A DNA stretch of 29,427 nucleotides, from positions 1 to 29,427 of the forward strand of contig JAEYQF010000092.1 in NCBI GenBank assembly GCA_023410155.1, read 5' to 3'. Position numbers and translations under genes: made by a program. Positions 1-7,608 of the stretch are shown here, in pieces. The notes under the pieces were generated by a model. The model did not search any database. It saw nothing but the letters and a program-made list of their open reading frames with translations, and had not been told where the DNA came from. Source of the stretch: Verrucomicrobiota bacterium (GTDB taxonomy: Bacteria; Verrucomicrobiota; Verrucomicrobiia; Opitutales; Opitutaceae). Position 1 is the first letter of the stretch; every line of letters begins with the position of its first letter.

Positions 1-2
1 GT

Positions 3-416
3 GCCACCACCGCGGCCTACCTCGTCAATCCGCACATCGCCGTCGCGATCGACGTCGGGCACGCGACAGATCACCCCGACTGCGACAACCGTCGTTTTGG
101 CGAAACCAGACTCGGCGGCGGCCCGATCCTCTGCCGCGGCGCCAACATCAATCCCAAGGTTTACCAAAAACTTCTCGCCGCCGCGAAGAAGGCGAAGATC
201 CCGTATCAGCTCGAAGCCGACCCGCGCCCCACGGGCACCGACGCCCGCGCGATTCAGGTGGGCCGCGGTGGTGTGGCGACCGGACTCGTGAGCATTCCGC
301 TCCGCTACATGCACACGCCGAGCGAGGTTGTGGATCTCGAAGACGTGGAGCGTTGCGTGAAACTTCTGGTCGAGTTCGCCAAGACGCTCGAAAAGGGCGA
401 CTACGCCCACTGGTAA
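3..416 (+). CDS. M42 family metallopeptidase (aminopeptidase), C-terminal fragment
   Basis: The window opens inside this gene; the open frame starts at base 3 and ends at TAA 414-416, leaving about 137 residues. The translation matches the C-terminal part of M42 (glutamyl/leucyl-type) aminopeptidases, which are cytosolic, di-metal, self-compartmentalising exopeptidases. Visible landmarks are AIDVGHATD, where the family has a metal-binding Asp, the stretch RPTGTDARAIQVGRGGVATG, and IPLRYMHTPSEV, whose His corresponds to the last metal ligand. The end, VERCVKLLVEFAKTL, is the usual C-terminal helix. The N-terminal catalytic half lies outside the window, so completeness cannot be judged. The gene converges on the GH9 gene across a repeat-filled gap. 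Confidence 0.87.
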   Translation, partial: ATTAAYLVNPHIAVAIDVGHATDHPDCDNRRFGETRLGGGPILCRGANINPKVYQKLLAAAKKAKIPYQLEADPRPTGTDARAIQVGRGGVATGLVSIPLRYMHTPSEVVDLEDVERCVKLLVEFAKTLEKGDYAHW

Positions 417-424
417 GTCTCTGT

Positions 425-457
425 TCCGACTCGAGCCCGAGTGCGGCTCGAGTCGGA
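425..457 (+). terminator. 13-bp inverted repeat after the M42 gene
   Basis: TCCGACTCGAGCC (425-437) and GGCTCGAGTCGGA (445-457) are perfect inverse complements around a 7-nt loop. The hairpin begins 9 nt after the M42 stop codon. No T-run follows on either strand, so it is not a classical intrinsic terminator. It could be a 3'-end stabiliser or a termination aid. Its right arm is part of the first unit of the 22-bp array. Confidence 0.55.
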
Positions 458-594
458 CCTCATTGCGTCCCGAGTCGGGACAAAGTGCGGACACGGTCGA
501 GCCAAGGTCCGCATACGGTCGCGACACGGTGCGTTCCACGTCGCGACGAAGTGCGGCGTGAGTCGAGCCAAGGTGCGGCTCGATTCACGCGCAT
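441..594 (+). repeat. 22-bp tandem repeat array A (7 units)
   Basis: Seven consecutive 22-bp units begin at 441, 463, 485, 507, 529, 551 and 573 with no phase slip. The unit starts with GTGCGG (or TTGCGT, GTCCGC, GTGCGT). Six of the seven have GTCG at unit positions 12-15. The commonest remaining bases are CTCGA before GTCG and AGCCAAG after it. Individual units diverge strongly, so the array is old or under structural rather than sequence constraint. A small palindrome, GTCCC-GAGTC-GGGAC, sits at 467-481. The array fills the 191-bp gap between the convergent M42 and GH9 genes. Related arrays are at 9971-10036 and 28888-28975. Confidence 0.85.
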
Positions 595-607
595 GAATCG
601 CAGCGAC

Positions 608-3181
608 TCAGTTGTTGAGCAAGTGGTCCGCGGCGAGGACGAGGAACACGAAGTCAGACGTCGGATGCCCGAGGCAGTATTCGCCTTGCTGCCAGAGGAA
701 CGGCCAGTCGAGGAGTTCCGGATAGTCGGGCCGGATCAACGCCGTGCCCGACGCGATGCCGCCGGGGATGTAGGACCAGTCGCCGCGATTCACACCGTAG
801 GCGGTCGTGAGAGACTTGGCACCGACACCGGAAACGAACGACGAGTTGTTCGAACCCGGATGGCACCCAAGCATGAAGTTGATCGCATGCAGCATGTATT
901 GCCGCGGGAAAATATCCGGCGCGCCGGTGTGCAGATAGTATTGTTCCACGCCGAACCGCTGGATGCCCCAGCCCGCGCCCCAGATGTCGGGTTTATAAGG
1001 CAGGCCGTAGGGCGTCTCTTTCTCGAGTTGGTCAACCTTGGCGCGGAACTGCGTGAGTGCCTCGCGGATTTTTTTCACGTAGGCGGGATCTTTCACGAGC
1101 GGGAGCGAGCGCGCGCCGAGCCAGCCGACGCGGTCGACGTGCTGCACGATGAGGTCACCGGCTTCGATTATGGCGTCGGCGTAGTTCTGGTCGCCAGTGC
1201 TGCGGAGCAGTTCGATCGCCGCCTCGAGGCGCATCAGCGGGAACGGCAGGCGGCGGTTCGACTCCGGACCAGCAGACGGTTTTGCGCTAGCCCAAAGTTC
1301 CTGCGCGATTCGGAGTGCGTCAGCGGCGAGTGAATCATTGTAGCCCTTGAGCACACGCGATGCTGCGGCCAGTCCCGCCGCGCTCTTCAACTCGCGCAGC
1401 GGATTCACCTCGGTAAAAACCCAACGGTCGTCCGCGGCGCCCTTGGAGCCGAGCGGAGGCAGGTCGCCGATCTTGGGTTCGTCCTGCGAACCATCGACAG
1501 CGGCCTGGGCCAGCACTCGAAGCGCGTGCCCGTCGGTATCGGTGAAGACCTCGTTGTCGGTCATGACCGCGGCGTCGCCGAGATGCGTGTATTGGCGCAG
1601 CGAAGAGTCGATGATGCCGCGGTAGAGGCGACCCAATGATTTGTATCCACCGATTACGGACAGCAGCCCGTGTTCGATTTGCTGGAGGATGTCCTGCTTC
1701 CCGTCGGGCCGGTGGATGTCGACGATGCGCCGCTGTTGATCGATGGTGGTGTTGTCCAGACTCGGGCGGAACAACTCATACGCGAGCGCGAGGCCCTGGA
1801 TCGTATCGACCTGTGACTCGACGCGCAGATCGTAGTCGCCCGCGTCGTGCCATCCGCCGCGATCGAGTCCGGGCACGTGGTCACCGGGTTTGAACTTGGT
1901 CATGGTGGCAGGCCCCTGGATGTAGCCATCGAAGTGATTGTGATCCACCGGAGCCATGAGCGCATCGTCGGCGTGACAAAGCCCGTGCCACACGCGATAG
2001 CGATCGTTGACGCGCATGTGGCACATCTGCACCGGGAGGAAATACTCGACCGTCGGCTGCCACACATGCCGCTTGAAGACGTCGGCGCTGATCTGAAACG
2101 CGTTGGAACGCTGCTCGCCGTAACCGATGACGTAGAGTCCCGGCTCCTTCACCTCGGAGAAGTCGAAATGCAGGTAGCGGAAGCGCATGAAGCGCCCCCA
2201 GTCCTTCGCCGGTCGCTGCGCGACCCGCTCGAGACCGGCGCCGGTCGCACGATACAGGGTCACGGGCTTCAGGTCGGCGTCGGTCTCGTGTTTATCGAGC
2301 TCGATCACGGCCACCTTCGGCTGCGCCGGGTGATAGCCGACCTGCGAGACCTGGATCACCGGATCGGACTTCCAGTTCGGAATGGTGTGCGGGGTGACCA
2401 GCCACTCGATCGCTCCAGCCGTGAGGTCGGCGGGCACGATTGCGCGCACGACATACCAGCCGTTGCTGTGCTGGGCGCGGCCGTCGAGCAACTGCAGTTC
2501 CCCGCCCCTCACCGCCTCGATCGTCATCCGCTGGCGATCGGACTCGGGCGCGACCACGAGTTTCTTGCCCGTGCCGAGCGGCGCGAGCTCGTAACTACTT
2601 TCCTGATACGCGCCGGGACCGTTGGCCTGCCGCGGGAAGTTGCCGATGCTGCCGCCGATCTCGTAGCTCTTGTCGAAAAGAAAACCGGGGAAGAGCTCGA
2701 GGTTGAAGCCAACCTTGCCCACCCACTCGGCGGGAATGGGCGCATCGAGATCGACGATAATGTGAAATGCGCGGCCCGCGGGCTTCACCTTAACGGTGTA
2801 GCTGAGTTGCAGGTCGGGATAGCCGATGGGATTGAAGCCTTTGCGGTTCTTCGATTCGTCCGGGAAGGACATGTGAACCGAGATCTCTTGCGCGTCGCGA
2901 TTCACCTGACGCGGACCCACGACCGGTGTGGGTTGCCACTGTCCAGGCGTGGGCGAGAGCCTCAGATCGCCGTTGGTGGCGACGCGCAAGCCATTTTGGA
3001 TGATGCCCACGCCACCCTGATGACTTTCCGGGTAATAATCGTGGGCGAGCATCACGTTGAGCCCGCGTGTTTCCAGATATTCGAGTTCGTTGATGGCGAG
3101 TGACCGGGCCGGCTCCGTCTGGGCCAGCGACACACCCGCGGCCAGCGCGAACACAGCCAACGTATGGGGTAGATATCTCAT
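608..3181 (-). CDS. Secreted glycoside hydrolase family 9 protein (cellulase/endoglucanase-like)
   Basis: This is an 857-residue protein from the ATG at 3181, chosen because it gives a compact Sec signal peptide (MRYLPHTLAVFALAAGVSLAQ); an ATG at 3199 adds six residues. Residues about 25-270 form a beta-rich domain I cannot name. Residues about 275-365 (VIQVSQVGYHP...) resemble the Ig-like domain found N-terminal to GH9 catalytic modules. The catalytic module follows, with GGWHDAGDYD at about 443-452 carrying the nucleophile-activating Asp pair of the family and a C-terminal QGEYCLGHPTSDF carrying the probable acid Glu. The role is hydrolysis of beta-glucan-type polysaccharide outside the cytoplasm; the exact substrate is not evident. 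The leader before ATG is pyrimidine-rich (TTTTTCCT) without a Shine-Dalgarno sequence. Confidence 0.88.
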   Translation of the reverse strand: MRYLPHTLAVFALAAGVSLAQTEPARSLAINELEYLETRGLNVMLAHDYYPESHQGGVGIIQNGLRVATNGDLRLSPTPGQWQPTPVVGPRQVNRDAQEISVHMSFPDESKNRKGFNPIGYPDLQLSYTVKVKPAGRAFHIIVDLDAPIPAEWVGKVGFNLELFPGFLFDKSYEIGGSIGNFPRQANGPGAYQESSYELAPLGTGKKLVVAPESDRQRMTIEAVRGGELQLLDGRAQHSNGWYVVRAIVPADLTAGAIEWLVTPHTIPNWKSDPVIQVSQVGYHPAQPKVAVIELDKHETDADLKPVTLYRATGAGLERVAQRPAKDWGRFMRFRYLHFDFSEVKEPGLYVIGYGEQRSNAFQISADVFKRHVWQPTVEYFLPVQMCHMRVNDRYRVWHGLCHADDALMAPVDHNHFDGYIQGPATMTKFKPGDHVPGLDRGGWHDAGDYDLRVESQVDTIQGLALAYELFRPSLDNTTIDQQRRIVDIHRPDGKQDILQQIEHGLLSVIGGYKSLGRLYRGIIDSSLRQYTHLGDAAVMTDNEVFTDTDGHALRVLAQAAVDGSQDEPKIGDLPPLGSKGAADDRWVFTEVNPLRELKSAAGLAAASRVLKGYNDSLAADALRIAQELWASAKPSAGPESNRRLPFPLMRLEAAIELLRSTGDQNYADAIIEAGDLIVQHVDRVGWLGARSLPLVKDPAYVKKIREALTQFRAKVDQLEKETPYGLPYKPDIWGAGWGIQRFGVEQYYLHTGAPDIFPRQYMLHAINFMLGCHPGSNNSSFVSGVGAKSLTTAYGVNRGDWSYIPGGIASGTALIRPDYPELLDWPFLWQQGEYCLGHPTSDFVFLVLAADHLLNN

Positions 3182-3516
3182 AGGAAAAATGGCGGGCATG
3201 GATGTCACTTGCCGGACGCGCCGCTCGCGGGCAGGCCCGGCGCATAGCAACGGCTGGCAGGCTTCGCTGCTCGATCAGGGTGCCTTGTCCTCGGACACGC
3301 GGGAGCGTCCCCCAATGAACGACAGTCGGAATACACGGATTGCGAAGGCATGACGTGCCGCATCTCTGACAGCGTAACCACTCGACGTGTGAAACGCGAA
3401 AAGGAGCCACTCCAATCCGCGAATCCGGGGGACTTCGGTTCGCTCGCCCTACCATGGACGGCGGGCGCGCGGGGTGGTCCAGACTCCGCGCGGTCGCAAC
3501 TGCACCCGTCCGAGAC
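3182..3516. other. 335-bp intergenic region, no gene seen
   Basis: This gap lies upstream of the GH9 gene and downstream of clpX. It should contain the GH9 promoter, but I cannot identify a convincing -35/-10 pair. Open frames crossing it are antisense or high-GC artefacts without family resemblance. The only structure I can support is the hairpin at 3466-3492. Confidence 0.5.
3466..3492 (-). terminator. GC-rich hairpin downstream of clpX
   Basis: CGCGCGG (3466-3472) and CCGCGCG (3486-3492) form a 7-bp stem with a 13-nt loop, 24 nt past the clpX stop on the minus strand. No T-tract follows, so a terminator role is only possible, not shown. Confidence 0.3.
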
Positions 3517-4812
3517 TCAGGCCGCGTCTTGTTTCTGCTCGCCCTTTTCGGAGCGACGCAGAGTTGGGCGCTTGCGGCCCGCGACGACGCCGGCGTCGAT
3601 CACGACCTCTGAGACGTCGTCGCGCTGCGGAAGGTCATACATGACTTCCAGCATCAGCTTCTCCAAAATGGAACGGAGCGCACGGGCACCGGTTTTGAGC
3701 TCCAACGCCCTCTCGGCGATCGCGGCAATCGCGTCGGGCGTGAAGCGGAGGCGAGCGCCATCCATCGCGAACAGCTTCGAATACTGTTTTACCAGTGCAT
3801 TCTTCGTGCGGAGGAGAACCTTTTCGAGATCGGCGACGCTGAGTTGATCGAGAACGGAGACAACCGGGAGGCGCCCGATGAACTCGGGGATCATGCCGAA
3901 GCGAATGAGATCCTCGGGCGCGAGCGCCTTCATCATTTCCTCCGGCTTCAGGGCGTGCTCGTTCTGCGCGCGGATCGAGGAGAAGCCGAGGCTGCGTTGA
4001 CCCATGCGACGCTGCACAATGCCTTCGAGGCCGACGAATGCGCCACCACAGATGAACAGGATGTTCGCCGTATTGATCTGCACGTATTCCTGATTCGGGT
4101 GCTTGCGGCCGCCTTGAGGCGGCACGTTGCACGTCGTGCCTTCGAGAATCTTCAGGAGCGCCTGCTGCACGCCTTCGCCGGAGACGTCGCGGGTGATCGA
4201 GACATTTTCGGTTTTGCGGCCGATCTTATCGATCTCGTCGATGTAGATGATGCCGCATTCGGCGCGCTTCACGTCGTAGTTGGCGTTCTGCAGCAAACGC
4301 AGGACGACATTTTCCACGTCTTCGCCGACATAGCCGGCCTCGGTGAGGGTCGTCGCATCCGAGATCGCGAACGGCACGTCGAGGATCTTCGCGAGTGTGC
4401 GGGCGAGCAGTGTCTTGCCCGAGCCGGTCGGGCCGACGAGCAGGATGTTGCTCTTCTCGACGTCGACTTCACTGAACTCGGGCGAGAGTGCCATCGACTC
4501 CTTGCCCGACTGGCCGGAGTCGAACATGAGGCGCTTGTAGTGGTTGTAGACGGCGACGGAGAGGACCTTCTTGGCGTGGTCCTGACCGATCACGAAGTCA
4601 TCGAGCGTGCGTTTGATCTCGGACGGCTTCACGAGCCGCACCGTGGGGCGCGCCTCGGCCGCAGGCGCCTTCACCTCGCGGTCGATGATCGTTTTGCAAA
4701 CGTTGACGCACGAGTCGCAGATGTAAACGCCCGGCCCGGCGATGATCTTCTTCACCTCGGCCTGCGACTTCCCGCAGAACGAGCAGAGAGTCATGCGGGA
4801 GGATTTGGCCAT
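3517..4812 (-). CDS. clpX: ATP-dependent Clp protease ATP-binding subunit ClpX
   Basis: This is a 431-residue AAA+ unfoldase that recognises tagged substrates, unfolds them and threads them into ClpP. The N-terminal zinc-binding domain has C10xxC13 and C32xxC35. Walker A is GPTGSGKT (127-134), Walker B is IIYIDE (188-193), and the pore loop GYVG lies at 160-163. The ClpP-docking tripeptide is LGF in GQRSLGFSS, a conservative variant of the IGF loop. The length is typical for the family. It is the last gene of tig-clpP-clpX, 62 bp after clpP. The start at 4812 has no Shine-Dalgarno; M7 at 4794 is a possible alternative. The tail is rich in Lys, Arg and Gln. Confidence 0.98.
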   Translation of the reverse strand: MAKSSRMTLCSFCGKSQAEVKKIIAGPGVYICDSCVNVCKTIIDREVKAPAAEARPTVRLVKPSEIKRTLDDFVIGQDHAKKVLSVAVYNHYKRLMFDSGQSGKESMALSPEFSEVDVEKSNILLVGPTGSGKTLLARTLAKILDVPFAISDATTLTEAGYVGEDVENVVLRLLQNANYDVKRAECGIIYIDEIDKIGRKTENVSITRDVSGEGVQQALLKILEGTTCNVPPQGGRKHPNQEYVQINTANILFICGGAFVGLEGIVQRRMGQRSLGFSSIRAQNEHALKPEEMMKALAPEDLIRFGMIPEFIGRLPVVSVLDQLSVADLEKVLLRTKNALVKQYSKLFAMDGARLRFTPDAIAAIAERALELKTGARALRSILEKLMLEVMYDLPQRDDVSEVVIDAGVVAGRKRPTLRRSEKGEQKQDAA

Positions 4813-4874
4813 GGCGAAAGAGTGTCCGGGGCGTCGGTCGAGTCGAGCGGGTTATTGCAACAAAGCGGCCGCGA

Positions 4875-5495
4875 TCAAGCGGCGCTTTGCACGCTAAGCG
4901 TTTGCGCTTCGCGCGTGGATTCCACGACGTGGTCGACGATGCCGTAGTCCTTGGCCTCCTGCGCGCTCATGTAGTAATCGCGGTCGGAGTCCTTTTCGAC
5001 TTGAGCGGGCGTCTTGCCGGTGTGCTTGGCGATGACCTCGTTGAGGGTCTTGCGCCAGCGGAGGATTTCCTTGGCCGCGATGGCGATGTCGGCCGCCTGG
5101 CCGCCGGCGCCACCGCTGGGCTGGTGAATCATCACGCGGCTGTTCGGCAGGGCGAAGCGCTTGCCCTTGGTGCCGGCCGACAGAAGCACGGTGCTCATGC
5201 TGGCGGCCATGCCGACGCAGTAAGTGACGATGTCACACTGCAGGAAGTTCATCGTGTCGTAGATGGCCATGCCACCCGTGACCACACCACCGGGAGAGTT
5301 GATGTAGAGCTGGATGTCCTTCTTCGGATCTTCCATTTGCAGGAAGAACATCTGCGCGATCACGAGGTTGGCGACCGTGTCGTCAATCGGCGTGCCGATG
5401 AAGATGATGCGGTCCTTGAGGAGCCGCGAGAAGATGTCCATCGACCGCTCTCCGCGGCCGGTGTTTTCCAAAACGATAGGGACGTAGTAGCTCAC
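4875..5495 (-). CDS. clpP: ATP-dependent Clp protease proteolytic subunit ClpP
   Basis: This 206-residue serine peptidase forms the tetradecameric chamber partnered by ClpX. The catalytic triad is intact: Ser99 in GMAASMS, His124 in VMIHQPSGG and Asp173 in DRDYY. The start is GTG at 5495, chosen because the next residues, SYYVPIVLENTGRGERSMDI, match the canonical ClpP N-terminus. It lies 21 bp downstream of tig and 62 bp upstream of clpX, so the three are probably cotranscribed. The C-terminus is ordinary. No second clpP is present in the window. Confidence 0.98.
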   Translation of the reverse strand: MSYYVPIVLENTGRGERSMDIFSRLLKDRIIFIGTPIDDTVANLVIAQMFFLQMEDPKKDIQLYINSPGGVVTGGMAIYDTMNFLQCDIVTYCVGMAASMSTVLLSAGTKGKRFALPNSRVMIHQPSGGAGGQAADIAIAAKEILRWRKTLNEVIAKHTGKTPAQVEKDSDRDYYMSAQEAKDYGIVDHVVESTREAQTLSVQSAA

Positions 5496-5516
5496 GTTGT
5501 GTGGTTAATCGGCCAA

Positions 5517-6839
5517 TCAAGCCTTCGGCTGAATGGTCGAAACCGTAGCTTTGGAGACGAGGAAATCAACCGCCTTGTCGAAAATGATCGACTGCTGGAC
5601 CGCGCGGAGCTGCTCGCGATCGCTGGTGAGCGCCTTGACGAGCTTGTCCGGCTTCTGCTGCGAACGCATCGACTCGCGATAGATGAACTGGTCGATGTCC
5701 TGCTCGGTCACCTGGAGCTTCTCGGCCTCGGCGATCTTCGCGAGCATGAGCTGGAGCTTGACGCGCTTGGCGGCGGCTTTGCGGGCGCTCTCGAAGAGTT
5801 CCTTCTTGTCCTTCTCGAACTGCTCCTGCGGCACGCCGCGGCGCATGTTCTCTTCAATGAACTGGCGGAGGACAGACTGCGTCTCGGCCTCGACGAGCGA
5901 ATCCGGCACGGGGAAATCAACCTTCGCGGCGAGCGCGTCGCTTACCTGACGGCGCTGTTCGGCGCGGTTCTGATACTCCTTCTGGAGCTTCAGATTATTT
6001 CGCACGGACGCTTTTAGGCCCTCGAGGTTCTCGGCGCGGTTGGCCTTGAAGAACGCCTCGTCCATCGGCGGCAGCACGCGCGAGCGGATCTCCTGGATTT
6101 CGAGGGCATAGGTCGCGGTCTTGCCGGCGAGCGCGGGCACGGCGGCGAACTCCGCGGGGAAATTGATCGTGACGTCCTTCTTGTCGCCGGGCTTCACGCC
6201 GGCGAGCTGTTGGCCCAGGCCAGGGATGACGCCTTCGTTGGCGCCTTCGACTTCTTCCCACGTTTGCGGGACTTTGCCGTAGAGCTGCTTGTCGGGCGCA
6301 AGCTCCGTGATCGCCTGGCCGTCGATCTTACCCTCGTAGGCGAGCTTCACATAGTCGCCCTTTTCGGCGGGACGCTCCGCGACCTTGAACTCGGCGCGCT
6401 CGGCGCGGAGTTGCTCGATCACGGCGTCAACTTCGGTGTCGGTCGGATCGACCGGCGCGACCTCGGTGGCGAGGCCGGTGTAGTCGGGCAACGTGAACTC
6501 GGGGCGCACATCGAGCGTGATCGTGACGCCGGCGGACAGGCCGGGCTTCACTTCGCCTTCCTCGACATTGACAATGTTGAGCACGTCGAGCTTCTGCTGC
6601 GCGAGCGCATCGCGGTAGGCCTTGGCAACGACCTTCTGCTTGAACTCGTCCGCGATCTCCTTGGCGAAACGCTTCGCGACCATCGCCGCCGGAGCCTTGC
6701 CCGGACGGAAACCCGGCAGGCGCGCCAGTTTCGTGTATTCGGCGACCACCTCCTGGTGGACGGCATCGACTTCGCTCGGATCGAGCGTGACGGCGAGGCT
6801 CTTGCGGGTGTCGGAGACGTTATTCAGTTGGACGTTCAC
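5517..6839 (-). CDS. tig: Trigger factor (ribosome-associated chaperone/PPIase)
   Basis: This 440-residue protein binds the ribosome at the exit tunnel and chaperones nascent chains. The ribosome-binding signature is GFRPGK at residues 43-48. An FKBP-type peptidyl-prolyl isomerase domain spans roughly 155-245 (KGDYVKLAYEGKIDGQ). The remainder is the helical chaperone domain with the typical charged composition. The start codon is GTG at 6839, giving MNVQLNNVSD, which aligns with family N-termini. No Shine-Dalgarno is visible. It is the first gene of tig-clpP-clpX, with a candidate promoter at 6878-6905, divergent from tsaB. Confidence 0.97.
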   Translation of the reverse strand: MNVQLNNVSDTRKSLAVTLDPSEVDAVHQEVVAEYTKLARLPGFRPGKAPAAMVAKRFAKEIADEFKQKVVAKAYRDALAQQKLDVLNIVNVEEGEVKPGLSAGVTITLDVRPEFTLPDYTGLATEVAPVDPTDTEVDAVIEQLRAERAEFKVAERPAEKGDYVKLAYEGKIDGQAITELAPDKQLYGKVPQTWEEVEGANEGVIPGLGQQLAGVKPGDKKDVTINFPAEFAAVPALAGKTATYALEIQEIRSRVLPPMDEAFFKANRAENLEGLKASVRNNLKLQKEYQNRAEQRRQVSDALAAKVDFPVPDSLVEAETQSVLRQFIEENMRRGVPQEQFEKDKKELFESARKAAAKRVKLQLMLAKIAEAEKLQVTEQDIDQFIYRESMRSQQKPDKLVKALTSDREQLRAVQQSIIFDKAVDFLVSKATVSTIQPKA

Positions 6840-6877
6840 GGGAGATAAACAGGGTTCTTACGAAAAGAGAATTTGCC

Positions 6878-6905
6878 ACGCTACGCCGCGACCCTCCCCG
6901 GTCAA
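6878..6905 (-). promoter_or_regulatory. Candidate sigma70-type promoter for tig-clpP-clpX
   Basis: On the minus strand, TTGACC (6905-6900) is followed after 16 bp by TAGCGT (6883-6878), about 38 bp before the tig start. The -35 is strong and the -10 keeps only the TA and final T positions. The same TTGAC-N16-TAnnnT arrangement precedes ileS. Confidence 0.45.
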
Positions 6906-6960
6906 TGCCCGATTCCGCCCGGCTTCTGTGCGCTTGCACGCCGGGAAACGGAGGCGTTTG

Positions 6961-7608
6961 GTGAACGCCCGTTTCATGGCCAGCCTGCAAGAACTCCTCG
7001 CCGCCCACGCGCGCCTGCTCGTCCTCGACGCCGCGTCTGCGCGCGTGCAAGTCGGCTGGCTCGTTCGCGGGGAAACTCCGCGCTGGTTCGCGTCCGAAAG
7101 CGAAGCAGGCGTGGCGGTTTTCGAAGGCATGAAATCCCTGGGCCGCTCGCCCGAAGAAGCCGGGGCCTTCGTGTTTTGCGAAGGCCCGGGATCGGTCCTC
7201 GGCGTGCGCACCACCGCGATGGCGGTCCGCACCTGGACCACGTTGCGCGCCCGCCCGGTGTTCGCCTATCAGAGTCTCGCACTCGTCGCCGACGCGCTGC
7301 GCCGGCCCGAACTCACGCTGATCGCCGACGCTCGGCGCGACTCGTGGCACGCGATGAAACGCGGCGGCACGTTGCGCCGCGTCGCGACCGCGGAACTCTC
7401 CGGACCACTCGCCACGCCTGAGCATTTTCGCAATTGGACGCCGCTGCCCGCTGACATCGCGCGCGTCCCCTACTCGCTCGCCGATCTTTTCGCGCAGACG
7501 CGCGACGCTGATCTGTTTCAGGCGTCCACATCGCCCGATGCATTTCTCCACGAAGAACCGTCCTACGTGACGTGGACACCGCAGATTCACCGCGCGCCGA
7601 CGCCATGA
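6961..7608 (+). CDS. tsaB: TsaB-like tRNA threonylcarbamoyladenosine biosynthesis protein
   Basis: This is a 215-residue protein of the TsaB/YeaZ branch of the ASKHA fold, the non-catalytic partner of TsaD in making t6A37 on ANN-decoding tRNAs. The N-terminus LLVLDAASARVQVGWLV follows the family pattern of an LALDTS-type strand. CEGPGSVLGVRTTAMAVRTW matches the diagnostic GPGSFTGLR helix region. GTG at 6961 is chosen because GGAGG lies at 6950-6954 with six bases of spacing, one of very few Shine-Dalgarno sites here; ATG at 6976 is the alternative. The stop overlaps the alr start by 4 nt (ATGA), implying translational coupling. The sequence is divergent, so the assignment is good but not certain. 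Confidence 0.82.
   Translation: MNARFMASLQELLAAHARLLVLDAASARVQVGWLVRGETPRWFASESEAGVAVFEGMKSLGRSPEEAGAFVFCEGPGSVLGVRTTAMAVRTWTTLRARPVFAYQSLALVADALRRPELTLIADARRDSWHAMKRGGTLRRVATAELSGPLATPEHFRNWTPLPADIARVPYSLADLFAQTRDADLFQASTSPDAFLHEEPSYVTWTPQIHRAPTP

Noticed and set aside
441..594. CRISPR array
   Set aside because: Units are directly adjacent with a 22-bp period and no spacers, and no cas genes are present.
3486..3520. Possible single degenerate 22-bp unit near the clpX stop (CGCGGTCGCAAC) and a similar piece near 26868-26890
   Set aside because: The match is short, there is no second unit in phase, and the words are common in GC-rich DNA.
3986..4000. LGF instead of IGF in the ClpX ClpP-docking loop as a functional change
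   Set aside because: It is a conservative substitution compatible with the hydrophobic docking pocket, and clpP is adjacent and intact.
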